In this document: in pieces, positions 47,849 through 57,760 of the stretch
Position numbering within the stretch: the stretch's first letter is position 1
Layout: each line of letters opens with the position of its first letter
Source of the DNA: Rheinheimera sp. 4Y26
GTDB lineage: Bacteria > Pseudomonadota > Gammaproteobacteria > Enterobacterales > Alteromonadaceae
Assembly: GCF_025245835.1 (NCBI RefSeq)
Contig: NZ_JAOBWS010000016.1
Coordinates: 1-64,000 of the forward strand
Length of the DNA: 64,000 bases
Direction: 5' to 3'
The notes under the pieces: generated by a model
Database searches by the model: none
Seen by the model: only the letters and a program-made list of their open reading frames with translations
Told to the model about the DNA's origin: nothing
Program-made: the position numbers and the translations under genes

Positions 47849-49129
47849 ATGCAATTTGCAGATTTGGCGTTAAACGCGCCTATCTTAAAGGCAATCGCCG
47901 AACAGGGCTATCAAAGCCCAACGCCAATTCAGCAAAAAACCATACCGGTGATTTTACAGGGCAAAGATGTGCTGGGCGGCGCCCAAACCGGCACCGGCAA
48001 AACAGCCGCTTTTACCTTGCCTATATTGCAAAAACTCAGCAGCCAGCCCAAAACAGTAGCAGCCAAACAAGTACGTTGTTTAGTGTTAACGCCCACCCGC
48101 GAACTCGCCCAACAAGTTGCTGATAATATTGCCGCTTATGCCCGGCATTTACCGCTAAAAACTGCGGTGTTTTATGGCGGAGTTTCAATGAACCCGCAAC
48201 TGGAAGCTGCAGAGGGCGGGCTGGATATTTTAATCGCCACGCCAGGCAGGCTGCTTGATCATATGCATCAGGGCACCATCAGTTTGTATCAGCTGGAAGT
48301 ATTAGTGCTGGATGAAGCCGACCGTATGCTGGATATGGGCTTTATTCACGACATTAAAAGAGTGATGGCCAAGTTACCACCAGAGCGGCAAACGCTGTTG
48401 TTCTCTGCCACCTTTTCCAGAGAAATCAAAGAGCTGGCAGATACCTTACTGAAAAGCCCTGAATTGATTGAAGTGGCCACCGCCAACTCGGCTTCAGCCC
48501 AGGTGCAGCAGTTGGCGTTTCGGGTAGATTCGCAGCGTAAACGTGAGTTGTTATCTCATGTGATAGGCGCACGAAACTGGCAGCAGGTGCTGATTTTCAG
48601 CCGCACCAAACATGGTGCCGACCGGCTTAGTAAACAGCTGGCGCTCGATGGTATTGAAGCGGCCAGTATTCATGGTGATAAAAGCCAGGGTCACAGAACC
48701 AAGGTGCTGCAGGATTTTAAAGACGGCAATTTACGGGTATTGGTGGCCACCGACATCGCCGCCCGCGGTCTGGATATTGAAGATTTGCCGATAGTGGTGA
48801 ATTACGATTTGCCCCATGTGGCAGAAGATTATGTACACCGCATTGGCCGTACCGGTCGTGCCGGCCGTTTTGGGCTGGCGGTGACTTTAGTCACCCCGGA
48901 CGATTTGCCGATGCTGACGCAAATTGAAAAGCTGATTAAGCAGGTGATAGAGCAGCAGGTATTGCCGGGTTATGAGCATAACCCCAAGTTTAATCACTCC
49001 AGTAAAGCCAAAGAAGATGCGGCAGACGCTGAAGTGAAAATGAAGAAAAAAATCAGTAATAACAAAAAGTTGTCTATTGAAAAGGCCAAGCTTCGCGCTA
49101 TAGCCCTTGGCAAAAAACGGCCACAATAA
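47849..49129 (+). CDS. rhlE: DEAD-box ATP-dependent RNA helicase (RhlE type)
   Basis: A 426-residue helicase. Q motif GYQSPTPIQ (about 18-26), motif [12 protein letters not shown] (about 43-53), [12 protein letters not shown] within [13 protein letters not shown] (about 151-163), SATFS, and motif [12 protein letters not shown] (about 331-340) are complete. The short lysine-rich tail fits RhlE, which acts in ribosome assembly and mRNA turnover. A strong terminator follows. Confidence 0.92.
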   Translation: MQFADLALNAPILKAIAEQGYQSPTPIQQKTIPVILQGKDVLGGAQTGTGKTAAFTLPILQKLSSQPKTVAAKQVRCLVLTPTRELAQQVADNIAAYARHLPLKTAVFYGGVSMNPQLEAAEGGLDILIATPGRLLDHMHQGTISLYQLEVLVLDEADRMLDMGFIHDIKRVMAKLPPERQTLLFSATFSREIKELADTLLKSPELIEVATANSASAQVQQLAFRVDSQRKRELLSHVIGARNWQQVLIFSRTKHGADRLSKQLALDGIEAASIHGDKSQGHRTKVLQDFKDGNLRVLVATDIAARGLDIEDLPIVVNYDLPHVAEDYVHRIGRTGRAGRFGLAVTLVTPDDLPMLTQIEKLIKQVIEQQVLPGYEHNPKFNHSSKAKEDAADAEVKMKKKISNNKKLSIEKAKLRAIALGKKRPQ

Positions 49130-49160
49130 CAGCGGCTGACATCTGACAAATGTTTGTAAA

Positions 49161-49192
49161 AACAAAGGAGCCATAGGCTCCTTTGTTGTTTT
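49161..49192. terminator. Bidirectional terminator between rhlE and GNAT gene
   Basis: AACAAAGGAGCC/GGCTCCTTTGTT, a 12-bp perfect stem with an ATA loop, followed on the plus strand by GTTTTGC. It lies between convergent genes. Confidence 0.85.
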
Positions 49193-49216
49193 GCTGGGAT
49201 CTGGTGTTTTTTGCTG

Positions 49217-49738
49217 TTAACCATCCACAGGCTCAAGCGGCGTTTTGAGGGTTAGCTGATAAAACGCCAGATCCAGATAACGGCCAAACTTAAATCCAGC
49301 CTGGGTAATGGTGCCGCTGTGCACAAACCCATGTTTTTGATGCAAGGCAATACTGCCGATGTTGCTGGCATCGATGCCGCCAATCAGCAGGTGGAAACCT
49401 TGTTGCTCCGCACTTTTGATCAGTTGTTGCAGCATCAGGCTGCCATAGCCTTTGCCCTGATGATCCGGATGCACATAGACCGAGTGCTCCACCGAATATT
49501 TAAAAGCCGGAAAAGCGCGGAAGGTGCCATAGCTGCCAAAAGCCAGCAGCTCACCTTCATTGTTTTTTAATCCCCAGACCGGAAAATTGCCGGCAGCCTT
49601 ATTGGCAAACCACTGCTGCATGGTGTCCAGCGTGCGGGGTTTGTATTCATATAAAGCTGTGGTGTGCAAAATGGCGTGGTTAAAAATAGCCAGAATGGCT
49701 TTGGCGTCTGTGTCAAACTGGCAAAGCGAAAGTTGCAT
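49217..49738 (-). CDS. GNAT family N-acetyltransferase
   Basis: A 173-residue acetyltransferase of the phosphinothricin/methionine-sulfone (MddA/YncA-like) subgroup. HSVYVHPDHQGKGYGSLML (about 85-103) carries the acetyl-CoA pyrophosphate loop, and FNHAILHTTALYEYKPRT near the N-terminus matches the subgroup. Substrate not known. Confidence 0.85.
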   Translation of the reverse strand: MQLSLCQFDTDAKAILAIFNHAILHTTALYEYKPRTLDTMQQWFANKAAGNFPVWGLKNNEGELLAFGSYGTFRAFPAFKYSVEHSVYVHPDHQGKGYGSLMLQQLIKSAEQQGFHLLIGGIDASNIGSIALHQKHGFVHSGTITQAGFKFGRYLDLAFYQLTLKTPLEPVDG

Positions 49739-49769
49739 CTGGCTCTTCCTGTAATGCTGTGTGGCGGTG

Positions 49770-50048
49770 TTAACTGCGGTAAAGGGTTTTGATTAAATGA
49801 AAACCAAACTGGGTTTTTACCGGCCCATGAACTTCCAATAATGGCTTTTTAAACACCACATCGTCAAAAGGTTTTACCATTTGACCGGCGCGGAATTCAC
49901 CTAAGTCGCCGCCTTTTTTGCCGGAAGGGCACAAGGAGTGTTTTTTCGCAAGCTCATGAAAATTAGCGCCTTTGGCCAATTGTTGCTTCAGGTTTTGGGC
50001 TTCTTCCTGGGTTTTTACCAGGATATGACAAGCACAGGCTCTGGCCAT
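49770..50048 (-). CDS. ppiC: Parvulin peptidyl-prolyl isomerase PpiC
   Basis: A 92-residue single-domain parvulin that catalyses prolyl cis/trans isomerisation in protein folding. [37 protein letters not shown] and the C-terminal [12 protein letters not shown] align with E. coli PpiC nearly end to end. It has no signal peptide. ATG at 50048 is preferred over an upstream in-frame start at 50090 because AGGAG lies 8 bases before it and it matches family length. Confidence 0.95.
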   Translation of the reverse strand: MARACACHILVKTQEEAQNLKQQLAKGANFHELAKKHSLCPSGKKGGDLGEFRAGQMVKPFDDVVFKKPLLEVHGPVKTQFGFHLIKTLYRS

Positions 50049-50225
50049 CAGTTTTACTCCTACCACATGATTCTGAGCGCGCGACTGCAACGCGGCCGCG
50101 CATTTTAATGGAAAAGTTATGTTCGCAACAGTAGCTGTTTAGACCAGTGCCGGCGTTTTGTCATTGACAGCCAGGGGCATAAATGAGTAAAGCTATGTTT
50201 TATAAAAATAAAAACGGAGGGGAAA

Positions 50226-52046
50226 ATGGCAAAGTGGTTATTAAGAATTTTTGGGGTACTGCTGCTGGCGGCAGCGGTATTGGTGGTGAATGCGGTCTGG
50301 TTTAAACCCTTTTCCAGCCGGGTATTTTATGAAAGGGTATTTCTGGAATTTGGCCTCACCAGCCCAGAGCTGCTGACCCAACTGAGGTTACTGGAGTCTT
50401 TTGGCCTTCGCTCGCACAATGCTGAGCTGGACGATCGCAGTCAGCAGGCGGCTGATCAGCAGTTTGCCAAAATGAAAACCGACCTAGCCACACTGCGCAG
50501 TTATGACAGAACTGCGATGTCAGAAGCCGAGCGGCTCAACTACGACATGCTGGAGTGGTTTATGGCGCACAGCAGTGAAGGCGAGCGCTGGCGTTATCAC
50601 AGTTATCCGGTCAATCAGCTGTTTGGTATTCAAAGCAACTTACCGAAATTTATGGTCAGCAGCCATCCGCTGGCGGATCTCACCGACGCTGAACACTATA
50701 TCAGCCGGTTAAACCAGTTCCGGCGTGTGTTTAGTCAGGTGGTGGAAGATTTAAAAATCCGCGCTGATAAAGGCGTGATCCCGCCGCGTTTTGTGCTGGA
50801 AAAAGTACTGGCCGAAATAGAAGGTTTTACCGCAGGCAAGCTGGAAGACCAGCTGTTATATAAACATTTTGCCGATAAAGTCAGTGAGCTCAATAGCATT
50901 GATGCCAACACGGCCAGCCAGCTGAAACAGCAGGTGGGCGAGGCTGTGCAACAATCTGTGAAGCCTGCCTATCAGGAGCTCAGCAGTTATTTACAAACCT
51001 TATTGGCACAAAGCAGCACCGAGGATGGTGTCTGGAAGTTACCCGATGGTGAGGCCTATTACGCTTATATGTTAAAGCAGCATACCACCACTGATCTCAC
51101 GCCAGAGCAAATCCATCAGCTGGGCCTTTCTGAAGTAGCCCGTATTCAGGCTCAAATGCAGCAGATATTAACGGCGCAAGGCCACAGCGGCGACTCTGTA
51201 GCTGCGATGATGACAGCGCTGGGTGATGACGCGCAGTTTTTATATCCGGACACTGTGGAAGCCCGCCAGCAAATTCTGGCCGACTATAAAACCCTGCTGG
51301 TTGATATTAATACCCGGTTAGAACCTGCTTTTAACATCAGACCCAAAGCCGAGATGGATGTAAAACGTGTGCCGGAATTTAGTGAAAAAACTGCGCCCGG
51401 TGCTTATTACAATGCACCGGCGATGGATGGTTCACGTCCGGGGGTGTTTTACGCCAATTTGTATGACGTGCGGGCCACACCCAAATTTGGCATGAAAACC
51501 CTGGCGGTGCATGAAGGCATTCCGGGCCATCATTTCCAGATTGCCATTCAGCAGGAACTGCAGGGGTTACCCACCTTTCGCAAAATTCTGCCTTTTACGG
51601 TTTATTCCGAAGGCTGGGCGCTCTATACCGAAAAACTGATGGCAGAGCTGGGTTTGTATGAAAATGACCCTTATGGCGATTTAGGCCGTTTGCAGGCGGA
51701 GTTATTCCGCGCTATCCGCTTAGTGGTCGATACCGGTATTCACCATAAACGCTGGACGCGCGAGCAGGCTATTGCCTATATGAGCAGCAACTCAGGGCTG
51801 GCAGCCTCCGATGTACAGGCCGAAGTTGAGCGTTATATTGTGATGCCGGGACAGGCCTGTGCTTATAAAATTGGCATGTTGAAAATTGTCGAATTACGCG
51901 AAAAAGCCAAGCAGCAACTGGGGCCACAATTTAAGCTGACTGATTTTCACGATGTCGTGCTGAAAAACGGTGCTATGCCTATCGCCATACTGGAGCGGGT
52001 GGTGGAGCAATATATTCAGACAACCAAACAAGGTGTAGCAGCCTGA
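50226..52046 (+). CDS. DUF885 family zinc-peptidase-like lipid-anchored or membrane protein
   Basis: A 606-residue protein with an N-terminal hydrophobic anchor or signal (about 4-24) and a large helical domain of the DUF885 family. The metal-site motif HEGIPGHHFQ (about residue 433) and the downstream EGWALYTEKL (about 461-470) supply the zinc ligands and catalytic glutamate of a gluzincin-like peptidase. DUF885 proteins are often annotated as carboxypeptidases or dipeptidases; activity is inferred. A GGAGGGG ribosome site precedes the start. No cysteine lipobox is present, so a membrane anchor or cleavable signal is more likely than lipidation. Confidence 0.82.
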   Translation: MAKWLLRIFGVLLLAAAVLVVNAVWFKPFSSRVFYERVFLEFGLTSPELLTQLRLLESFGLRSHNAELDDRSQQAADQQFAKMKTDLATLRSYDRTAMSEAERLNYDMLEWFMAHSSEGERWRYHSYPVNQLFGIQSNLPKFMVSSHPLADLTDAEHYISRLNQFRRVFSQVVEDLKIRADKGVIPPRFVLEKVLAEIEGFTAGKLEDQLLYKHFADKVSELNSIDANTASQLKQQVGEAVQQSVKPAYQELSSYLQTLLAQSSTEDGVWKLPDGEAYYAYMLKQHTTTDLTPEQIHQLGLSEVARIQAQMQQILTAQGHSGDSVAAMMTALGDDAQFLYPDTVEARQQILADYKTLLVDINTRLEPAFNIRPKAEMDVKRVPEFSEKTAPGAYYNAPAMDGSRPGVFYANLYDVRATPKFGMKTLAVHEGIPGHHFQIAIQQELQGLPTFRKILPFTVYSEGWALYTEKLMAELGLYENDPYGDLGRLQAELFRAIRLVVDTGIHHKRWTREQAIAYMSSNSGLAASDVQAEVERYIVMPGQACAYKIGMLKIVELREKAKQQLGPQFKLTDFHDVVLKNGAMPIAILERVVEQYIQTTKQGVAA

Positions 52047-52058
52047 GTTGTCAAAGCA

Positions 52059-52088
52059 CAAGCCCTGCCAGTCGGCGGGGCTTTGTTA
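52059..52088 (+). terminator. Terminator-like hairpin after the DUF885 gene
   Basis: AGCCCTGCC/GGCGGGGCT (one G-T pair) with an AGTC loop, followed by TTTGTT, 14 bp from the stop. Confidence 0.75.
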
Positions 52089-52130
52089 TGTTGAGCATGC
52101 AACAAAACGACGTCACTACAGGCCATTTCG

Positions 52131-52175
52131 CAACAAGGCTATTTACAACAAGGCTATTTACAACAAGGCTATTTC
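52131..52175. repeat. 15-bp tandem repeat, three units
   Basis: CAACAAGGCTATTTA at 52131-52145 and 52146-52160, then CAACAAGGCTATTTC at 52161-52175. A diverged unit (ACACCGAGGCTAATT) may follow. No gene covers it. Confidence 0.85.
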
Positions 52176-52233
52176 ACACCGAGGCTAATTCGCGTGCAAA
52201 TGGGCGTCCAAAATAGCCTGCGGTTGGCAATAT

Positions 52234-52263
52234 AAAAAAACGACGCCTTGGCGTCGTTTTTTT
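52234..52263. terminator. Bidirectional terminator below the protease operon
   Basis: AAAAAAACGACGCC/GGCGTCGTTTTTTT with a TT centre (effectively CTTG loop). T-runs lie on both strands. It probably ends the leftward protease transcript. Confidence 0.85.
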
Positions 52264-52323
52264 GTTTATTCACAAGCATCCGCTTAGCGGAGGCTTGTTC
52301 TGCCTGAAAAGCAGTGCTGCTGA

Positions 52324-52875
52324 TTAATAAGCAACGTCGCGTTTTTCAATCAGATCCAGCTGAACTTCCTGCACCAGGGCAGATTCAGCCAGCGCTTTTT
52401 TCAGTTTCATCAGGTTGGTATTGGCTTTGGCTTGTAACAACACCAGACGCTCATCACCTGCACTTTGCACCAGAGTTAAATCAAACTCTTTTTGCAGTTG
52501 GGCAAGTTGAGAGGCATCTTTTAACAATACGCTGACAATACCACTGTAATGACCAAATTCACCTGTCATGCGGTTTTTCACCACAGTACCAGGCACTATT
52601 TCAGTGCTGTACTGGATTTGTGGGCTCACACTGCGCACAATCACCTGTTCACCAAAGCTGGCAACCACATCAGCAGACTGCGCTGTTTCGGCTGCCACAA
52701 CCCGCAGTTCAGGCTGAACTTCATAAATAGAGCCACGCAGGGCTTTTTTGGTCGCAGGCTGAGTTTGTTCAGCTTGTTTGGTCAGTTGACGCAACTCTTT
52801 GTCCTGTTCAGTCGCGGTCGCTGGCAAAGCCATGGCGGTGATTAGCAGTGCCAAAGCAGATAATTTTGTATTCAT
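52324..52875 (-). CDS. Secreted stand-alone subtilase prodomain-like protein
   Basis: A 183-residue exported protein with a signal peptide (1-21, ending ATAT). After a Gln/Lys/Thr-rich segment, the C-terminal half has the alternating strand-helix pattern of inhibitor-I9-like prodomains of subtilisins: IVSVLLKDASQLAQLQKEFD, then LVLLQAK, then a helix ending ALVQEVQLDLIEKR, where prodomains normally meet the protease. It is encoded 15 bp after a kexin-like protease that has no recognisable prodomain of its own. The likely role is an external folding chaperone or inhibitor, comparable to ORF2 of the Aeromonas ASP protease. The family match is inferred. Confidence 0.6.
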   Translation of the reverse strand: MNTKLSALALLITAMALPATATEQDKELRQLTKQAEQTQPATKKALRGSIYEVQPELRVVAAETAQSADVVASFGEQVIVRSVSPQIQYSTEIVPGTVVKNRMTGEFGHYSGIVSVLLKDASQLAQLQKEFDLTLVQSAGDERLVLLQAKANTNLMKLKKALAESALVQEVQLDLIEKRDVAY

Positions 52876-52890
52876 CGTTTATTCCTCGAC

Positions 52891-55167
52891 TTAGTGACCA
52901 AAGACACGCAGTGCTACACCTTCAACCTGAGAGGCTTCGCTGTTATTCATATAACCATCAACTTCCAGCAGACCGCCCGCAGAAGCGTAGTCAGTACCGT
53001 TGACGTCCAGTACACGGATTTTCCAGGTACCTTTGGCTGATTCACCATAAAACGCATTGCTTAACAGCACTGTGTCTTTGAGCAGATAACCCGGGTTATC
53101 AGAGAAATCCGGGTTTAATGCCGGATAAATCAGTGCTTGTTTAGACGACAACAGCACACTGCGGGTTCCGGCAGGTGAAGTCACTTCAATCGCTAAGTCG
53201 ATACCGGCAGTGGTCTGGAATACACCGTCTGCAGTTTCAAAACCGTAGCTGTATTCCGGGTTGCTGATGCTGAATTTAAACTGAGCACCTTCGAGTTTGA
53301 TATCGTCCGCTACTTCAATGCTCAGCTCTGCACCGGCGACGCTGTTGTCTGGAACTTCCAGTGCCAGCGCTTGTTTATCAGCAGCATAAACGCCTAAGCC
53401 TTTCCATGCTGATACTTTTTCCGCTGGTAACGCTTTGTGTTGTTTTGCTAAAGCAACAGCTTTGCCTGCATCAACACGACCAAAACCGTAGTTGTTGTTA
53501 AATTCATAACCGGCTTTGTTTTTCACCCAACCCTGATGGGCAACAAAGTCGCCATCGGCTGTTTTCAGCGTCACTGCTTTGTTGGCAGCATCCACTTTGG
53601 TACTGGTTTGTACCAGAATGTCGCGCACATCACGGTAGCTCAGGTTCGGATTGGCTGACAGCATCAGGCTAACCACACCAGAAGCATTTGGCGCTGCTGA
53701 TGAAGTACCGTTAAAGGTTGAAGTGTAGTTACAGCTGGTGTTGTCTTCATGGCCTGGGTTATTAAACGGGAAATAACCGGCAAAAAAGCCTGGCCAGTAA
53801 GCTTTATCGTAGTTATCCACACCGGTAAAGCTGCTGTAACCGCGTAAACAGGTCATTTGATCTGTGGTCACCATGGCCGGGGCGAAAGTACCGTATTCAC
53901 CGGCAGGGGCAGACACTAACAGGTTGGCACCGGCGGTAGAATAACTGGTATGACGGCCATCAGAATTTACCGCGGCAACTGTCATGTAATAAGGCGTGTT
54001 CTGGCTTGGCTCTAAAGCACCGTTGTAACAGGTTAAGCCCAGTGCATTGGCGCCGTTGTCCCAACACAAGTCAGCATCATATTCGTTGCCGTCCAGGAAT
54101 GAGTTACCGGCAGCTTTAACGTTAACAACACCTTTACCGGCGCGCAGCACTTTGGCGCTGTAGGCCTGGATCAATTCAGACTGTTCGCTGTAAGCAATAG
54201 CGGCAGGCACTGTAGTACCGTAGCTGCGGTTAAATACAGCAACTGGTTCGTCGATACCGATGCCACTGCCCGGGTGACCGTGAATTAACAGTGTGCTGCG
54301 GGCACCCTGAGATGCCAGATAGTTCATACCAATCAGCTGGGCATCAGGTGCTACACCACGACCACCCAGACCGTTCCAGCCCGTTGCGGCAATTAAACCG
54401 GCAACACTGGTACCGTGGTCGCCACCTGTGGCCATACTGGTTGGGTTGGTTGGATCTGCCGCACCTTTCACCAGATTTAATGAGCGGTTTGGTAATACGT
54501 TGGCCGCCAAATCTTCGTGGTTAATTTCCAGGCCGCTGTCAACAACAACAGCAATAGTGTTTTTGCCGGTCGCGCCTAAAGCATAAGCGCCCAGTACGTT
54601 CATATCTTCGTTTGGTTTTAACACTGAAGGGTCGATACGTTTTGCCGCGCGCGCGTCAGCATCTTCTTTGCTCCAGCCCAGAATGCGTTGCAACTGTAAC
54701 GAATACTGTTCAACCAGGCTGTCGCTCATGGCATAGGCTTTTTGGCCTGTGTTGCGTAAGTGCCATTGTTGATCCGCCAGCGGATCTGTTTTTGAGGCGC
54801 CGATCTGGATTTTGCCTGTGCTGCTTTCTTTACCGTCAGACACTGTGTAGCTAAACACTGTGGCGCCTGGTTTTAACGCTGTGTAGCTGAATTCAGGACC
54901 TGTTAACACCAGGTTGCCGTTTTTTAACGCGTACACGCCATTTTTAGGTGTGATAGCAACACCGTCTTCGGTGATTTTAGTGATAGTCATCGGATCACCG
55001 TCGACATCACTGGCCACTAATTTGCCGGTAATTGGCACCCAAACTAAACCGCCGGCAAAACTTTCACTTTTGACTTGCGGAGCTGTATTTTTACTGTCAC
55101 TACCGCCACACGCAGTCAGTGCAATCAGCACTGATGCAGAGATAAGCGTTCTTTTAAGTTGAAGCAT
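52891..55167 (-). CDS. Kexin-like S8 serine protease lipoprotein with P domain
   Basis: A 758-residue lipoprotein. The signal ends in a lipobox LTAC with Cys20, followed by a cadherin/Big-like domain (about 28-125) and a subtilase domain with Asp210 (VVVDSG), His251 (GDHGTS), oxyanion Asn355 (AAGN) and Ser489 (FNGTSSAAP). The last 150 residues form a P/proprotein-convertase domain (from about 605, ending VEGVALRVFGH). Asp210 lies in DSGLEINHEDL, a kexin-type context. It is anchored at the cell surface or in the periplasm. No prodomain is visible between the signal and the catalytic domain; the adjacent 183-residue protein may supply it. Confidence 0.88.
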   Translation of the reverse strand: MLQLKRTLISASVLIALTACGGSDSKNTAPQVKSESFAGGLVWVPITGKLVASDVDGDPMTITKITEDGVAITPKNGVYALKNGNLVLTGPEFSYTALKPGATVFSYTVSDGKESSTGKIQIGASKTDPLADQQWHLRNTGQKAYAMSDSLVEQYSLQLQRILGWSKEDADARAAKRIDPSVLKPNEDMNVLGAYALGATGKNTIAVVVDSGLEINHEDLAANVLPNRSLNLVKGAADPTNPTSMATGGDHGTSVAGLIAATGWNGLGGRGVAPDAQLIGMNYLASQGARSTLLIHGHPGSGIGIDEPVAVFNRSYGTTVPAAIAYSEQSELIQAYSAKVLRAGKGVVNVKAAGNSFLDGNEYDADLCWDNGANALGLTCYNGALEPSQNTPYYMTVAAVNSDGRHTSYSTAGANLLVSAPAGEYGTFAPAMVTTDQMTCLRGYSSFTGVDNYDKAYWPGFFAGYFPFNNPGHEDNTSCNYTSTFNGTSSAAPNASGVVSLMLSANPNLSYRDVRDILVQTSTKVDAANKAVTLKTADGDFVAHQGWVKNKAGYEFNNNYGFGRVDAGKAVALAKQHKALPAEKVSAWKGLGVYAADKQALALEVPDNSVAGAELSIEVADDIKLEGAQFKFSISNPEYSYGFETADGVFQTTAGIDLAIEVTSPAGTRSVLLSSKQALIYPALNPDFSDNPGYLLKDTVLLSNAFYGESAKGTWKIRVLDVNGTDYASAGGLLEVDGYMNNSEASQVEGVALRVFGH

Positions 55168-55286
55168 GATGATTCCCTGATATTTATTGTCACTAAAAAA
55201 TAAAGCGCATCCGATGCTAACATTTTGCTCAGGGTATTTACTATTTTTTAATAAAAAAACCTAAATTGAGTGACTAAAAAATAAAC

Positions 55287-55314
55287 AAAAAAAGCACCGG
55301 TCAGGTGCTTTTTT
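55287..55314 (-). terminator. Rho-independent terminator after aguA
   Basis: On the reverse strand AAAAAAGCACC/GGTGCTTTTTT with a 5-base loop and a T-run. It separates the agmatine genes from the protease operon. Confidence 0.9.
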
Positions 55315-55350
55315 ACGTTTTGATTGCAATTTAACGTGAAATTGCTGTTT

Positions 55351-56472
55351 TTAAGCAGGCTGCTGCTGGGTAATGCAGTGCACATTACCACCACCGAGCA
55401 GAATTTCCCGGCCAGGCACTGTCACCACCTGATGCTGTGGAAATACCTTGCTTAAGATCTCAACCGCAACCTGGTCCATCGGATCGTCAAAGGTTGGTAA
55501 CACCAGGCCGCCGTTACATAAATAAAAGTTAATGTAAGAGCCGGCTAACCGGGCTTCTGCTTCTCTTGGCGTGGCAGCGCCTGTTAAATCCACCGATGCG
55601 TACTCTTCGGCTTTGGCCAATAACGGGCCAGGCACTGGCAGTTTATGAATAATAAACTTACGGCCTTTGGCGTCAGTGCTGTTTTCCAGTACTTCCAGCG
55701 CCGCTTTAGAGCGGGCGTATTGTGGGTCAGATTCATCGTCTGTCCAGGCCAGCAGTACTTCGCCCGGGCGGACAAAACAACACATGTTGTCAACATGGCC
55801 ATCGGTTTCGTCGTTAAAAATGCCGTCTTCCAGCCAAATCACTTTGTCGATGCCCAGATAATCACTGAGCTTTTGTTCAATTTGTGTTTTGGTTAAATCC
55901 GGGTTGCGGTTTTTATTGAGTAAACACTCGGCGGTGGTTAACAAAGTACCTTCACCGTCGGTATGAATAGCGCCACCTTCCAGCACAAAACCTTCAGTGC
56001 GGTAACGTGCCAGGCCTTCCACATTCAGCACCTTCTGCGCTACCTGATCGTCTTTATCCCAAGGGAAGTATAAACCGCCGTTCAGGCCGCCCCAGGCATT
56101 AAAGGTCCAGTCGACACCACGCACTTCTTTACCGTTGGTGACAAAAGTTGGGCCTGTGTCACGGCACCAGGCGTCGTCGGTTGACACTTCGATGACACGG
56201 ATTGGATGATTGGTGGGCTCCATCGCCAGCTGGGCCTGGGCGTTGGCAAACTGTTTTGCCGAGGCCATGACTGTGACAGGTTCAAAACGGGCGATAGCAC
56301 GAATGACCGCACAAAATGCCTGTTGTGCCGGCTTAGCGCCTAAGCGCCAGTTGTCGGTGCGCTCCGGCCATACCAGCCAGGTTTGTTTGTGGCTTGCCCA
56401 TTCGGCCGGCATATAAAAACCGTCTGCTCTTGGGGTGCTTGGTAAGGTACGATCTGAAATAAATCCGCTCAC
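55351..56472 (-). CDS. aguA: Agmatine deiminase
   Basis: A 373-residue guanidino-group hydrolase converting agmatine to N-carbamoylputrescine and ammonia. Diagnostic segments: [15 protein letters not shown] (about 22-36), [13 protein letters not shown] (about 98-110), [17 protein letters not shown] with the catalytic His (about 218-229), and the catalytic cysteine in [11 protein letters not shown] near the C-terminus. It acts together with AguB, encoded just upstream on the same strand, to give putrescine. Confidence 0.97.
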   Translation of the reverse strand: MSGFISDRTLPSTPRADGFYMPAEWASHKQTWLVWPERTDNWRLGAKPAQQAFCAVIRAIARFEPVTVMASAKQFANAQAQLAMEPTNHPIRVIEVSTDDAWCRDTGPTFVTNGKEVRGVDWTFNAWGGLNGGLYFPWDKDDQVAQKVLNVEGLARYRTEGFVLEGGAIHTDGEGTLLTTAECLLNKNRNPDLTKTQIEQKLSDYLGIDKVIWLEDGIFNDETDGHVDNMCCFVRPGEVLLAWTDDESDPQYARSKAALEVLENSTDAKGRKFIIHKLPVPGPLLAKAEEYASVDLTGAATPREAEARLAGSYINFYLCNGGLVLPTFDDPMDQVAVEILSKVFPQHQVVTVPGREILLGGGNVHCITQQQPA

Positions 56473-56595
56473 GTCAGGATCCTTATGCTGGTCCAGGGTT
56501 CTGGACTAAAGATGACTGCTGAAAAATACTCAGGCCAGAAAATTCCGGCCTGATGCGATTGACTGTGAAGGCGAGGGTTTTACCCGCTAAATGCC

Positions 56596-57486
56596 TTATT
56601 CGTTGCTGTTTTTTGGCTTGGTTTTGCCATCTTTGGTCAGCAGGGTATCAAAAATGTCGATACGGCGGTCACGGAACACACCCCAGCTGCGGCGGATATG
56701 CGCCAGCTCGTCTAAGTCAAAAGTGTGGACCAGCACAGCTTCGCTCACTTCATCGGCTTCCTGTACCTTGGCACCAAACTGGTCAGCAATAAAACTGCTG
56801 CCATAGAACGTAATAGAAAAATCCTGTTCTGTTTCAGTGCCAATACGGTTAGATGCAATCAGTGGCACCAGGTTAGCGGCGGCATGGCCTTGCTGGGTGC
56901 GCTGCCAGTGGTCGCGTGATGAAATAGTGGCGTCATGCGGTTCACTGCCAATGGCGGTTGGGTAAAACAGCAGCTCAGCGCCCATTAATGCCATAGTACG
57001 GGCACACTCTGGGAACCACTGATCCCAGCAAATACCAATACCAATTTTGGCATAAGCGGTATCCCAGACTTTAAAGCCGGTGTCGCCCGGTGTGAAATAG
57101 TATTTTTCGCTGTAACCAGGGCCATCCGGAATATGGCTTTTGCGATAAGTGCCAAGGTAAGAGCCGTCGGCGTCAATAACCGCCACGCTGTTATACAGGC
57201 AGTTGCCGGCGCGCTCGTAAAAACTAATCGGCAGCACCACATTCAGTTCTTTGGCAATTTTAGTGAAATGTGCAACTGCAGCGTTATTTTCCAGCGGAGT
57301 TGCAAATTCAAGATATTCTGGTTTTTGCTTTTGGCAGAAGTAGTTACGCTCAAATAACTCCTGCAGCAGGATAACCTGTGCACCCTGGGCAGCAGCCTGA
57401 CGTACCAGTTTTTCCCCACGGGCAATATTTTCTTCCACATTCCAGCCACCCACCATCTGGGTAGCGGCAACTGTTACATTACGCAT
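56596..57486 (-). CDS. aguB: N-carbamoylputrescine amidase
   Basis: A nitrilase-superfamily enzyme of about 296 residues that hydrolyses N-carbamoylputrescine to putrescine, CO2 and ammonia. The catalytic Glu is in LLQELFERNYF (about 43-53), Lys in YRKSHIPDGPGY, and Cys in CWDQWFPECAR (about 153-163). ATG at 57486 (MRNVTVAATQM) is chosen because GGAG lies 9 bases upstream; an in-frame TTG five codons earlier is less likely. It forms a two-gene pathway with aguA (123-bp gap). Confidence 0.95.
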   Translation of the reverse strand: MRNVTVAATQMVGGWNVEENIARGEKLVRQAAAQGAQVILLQELFERNYFCQKQKPEYLEFATPLENNAAVAHFTKIAKELNVVLPISFYERAGNCLYNSVAVIDADGSYLGTYRKSHIPDGPGYSEKYYFTPGDTGFKVWDTAYAKIGIGICWDQWFPECARTMALMGAELLFYPTAIGSEPHDATISSRDHWQRTQQGHAAANLVPLIASNRIGTETEQDFSITFYGSSFIADQFGAKVQEADEVSEAVLVHTFDLDELAHIRRSWGVFRDRRIDIFDTLLTKDGKTKPKNSNE

Positions 57487-57760
57487 GCAAAGGTTCTCCA
57501 AGCCAAAATAAAAAAGGACATCTTACTGTAGCCAGTTGTGCTTTGTGGCGCAAAACAAAAGCAACATCAACAAGCACTGCTCTGGCTGAGCAAATGTGAT
57601 TTGGGCGCGCAAAATGCCGGATTTTTCACCGGCCGTCAACGCATTTTTCCTGCCCGGAGAGAATGGGCAAAAGCGCTGCATCAGCCCGGCATGAATATGC
57701 TGAATAACCGAATAAAGATGGTTTTTATATGCGTTTTTAGCAGCGCTTTTTAACTTTGCT

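Noticed and set aside
57538-57753. 71-codon forward frame between aguB and the peroxiredoxin-like gene
   Set aside because: No ribosome site, no recognisable domain, and unusual composition. Possible remnant of a gene, but not supportable.
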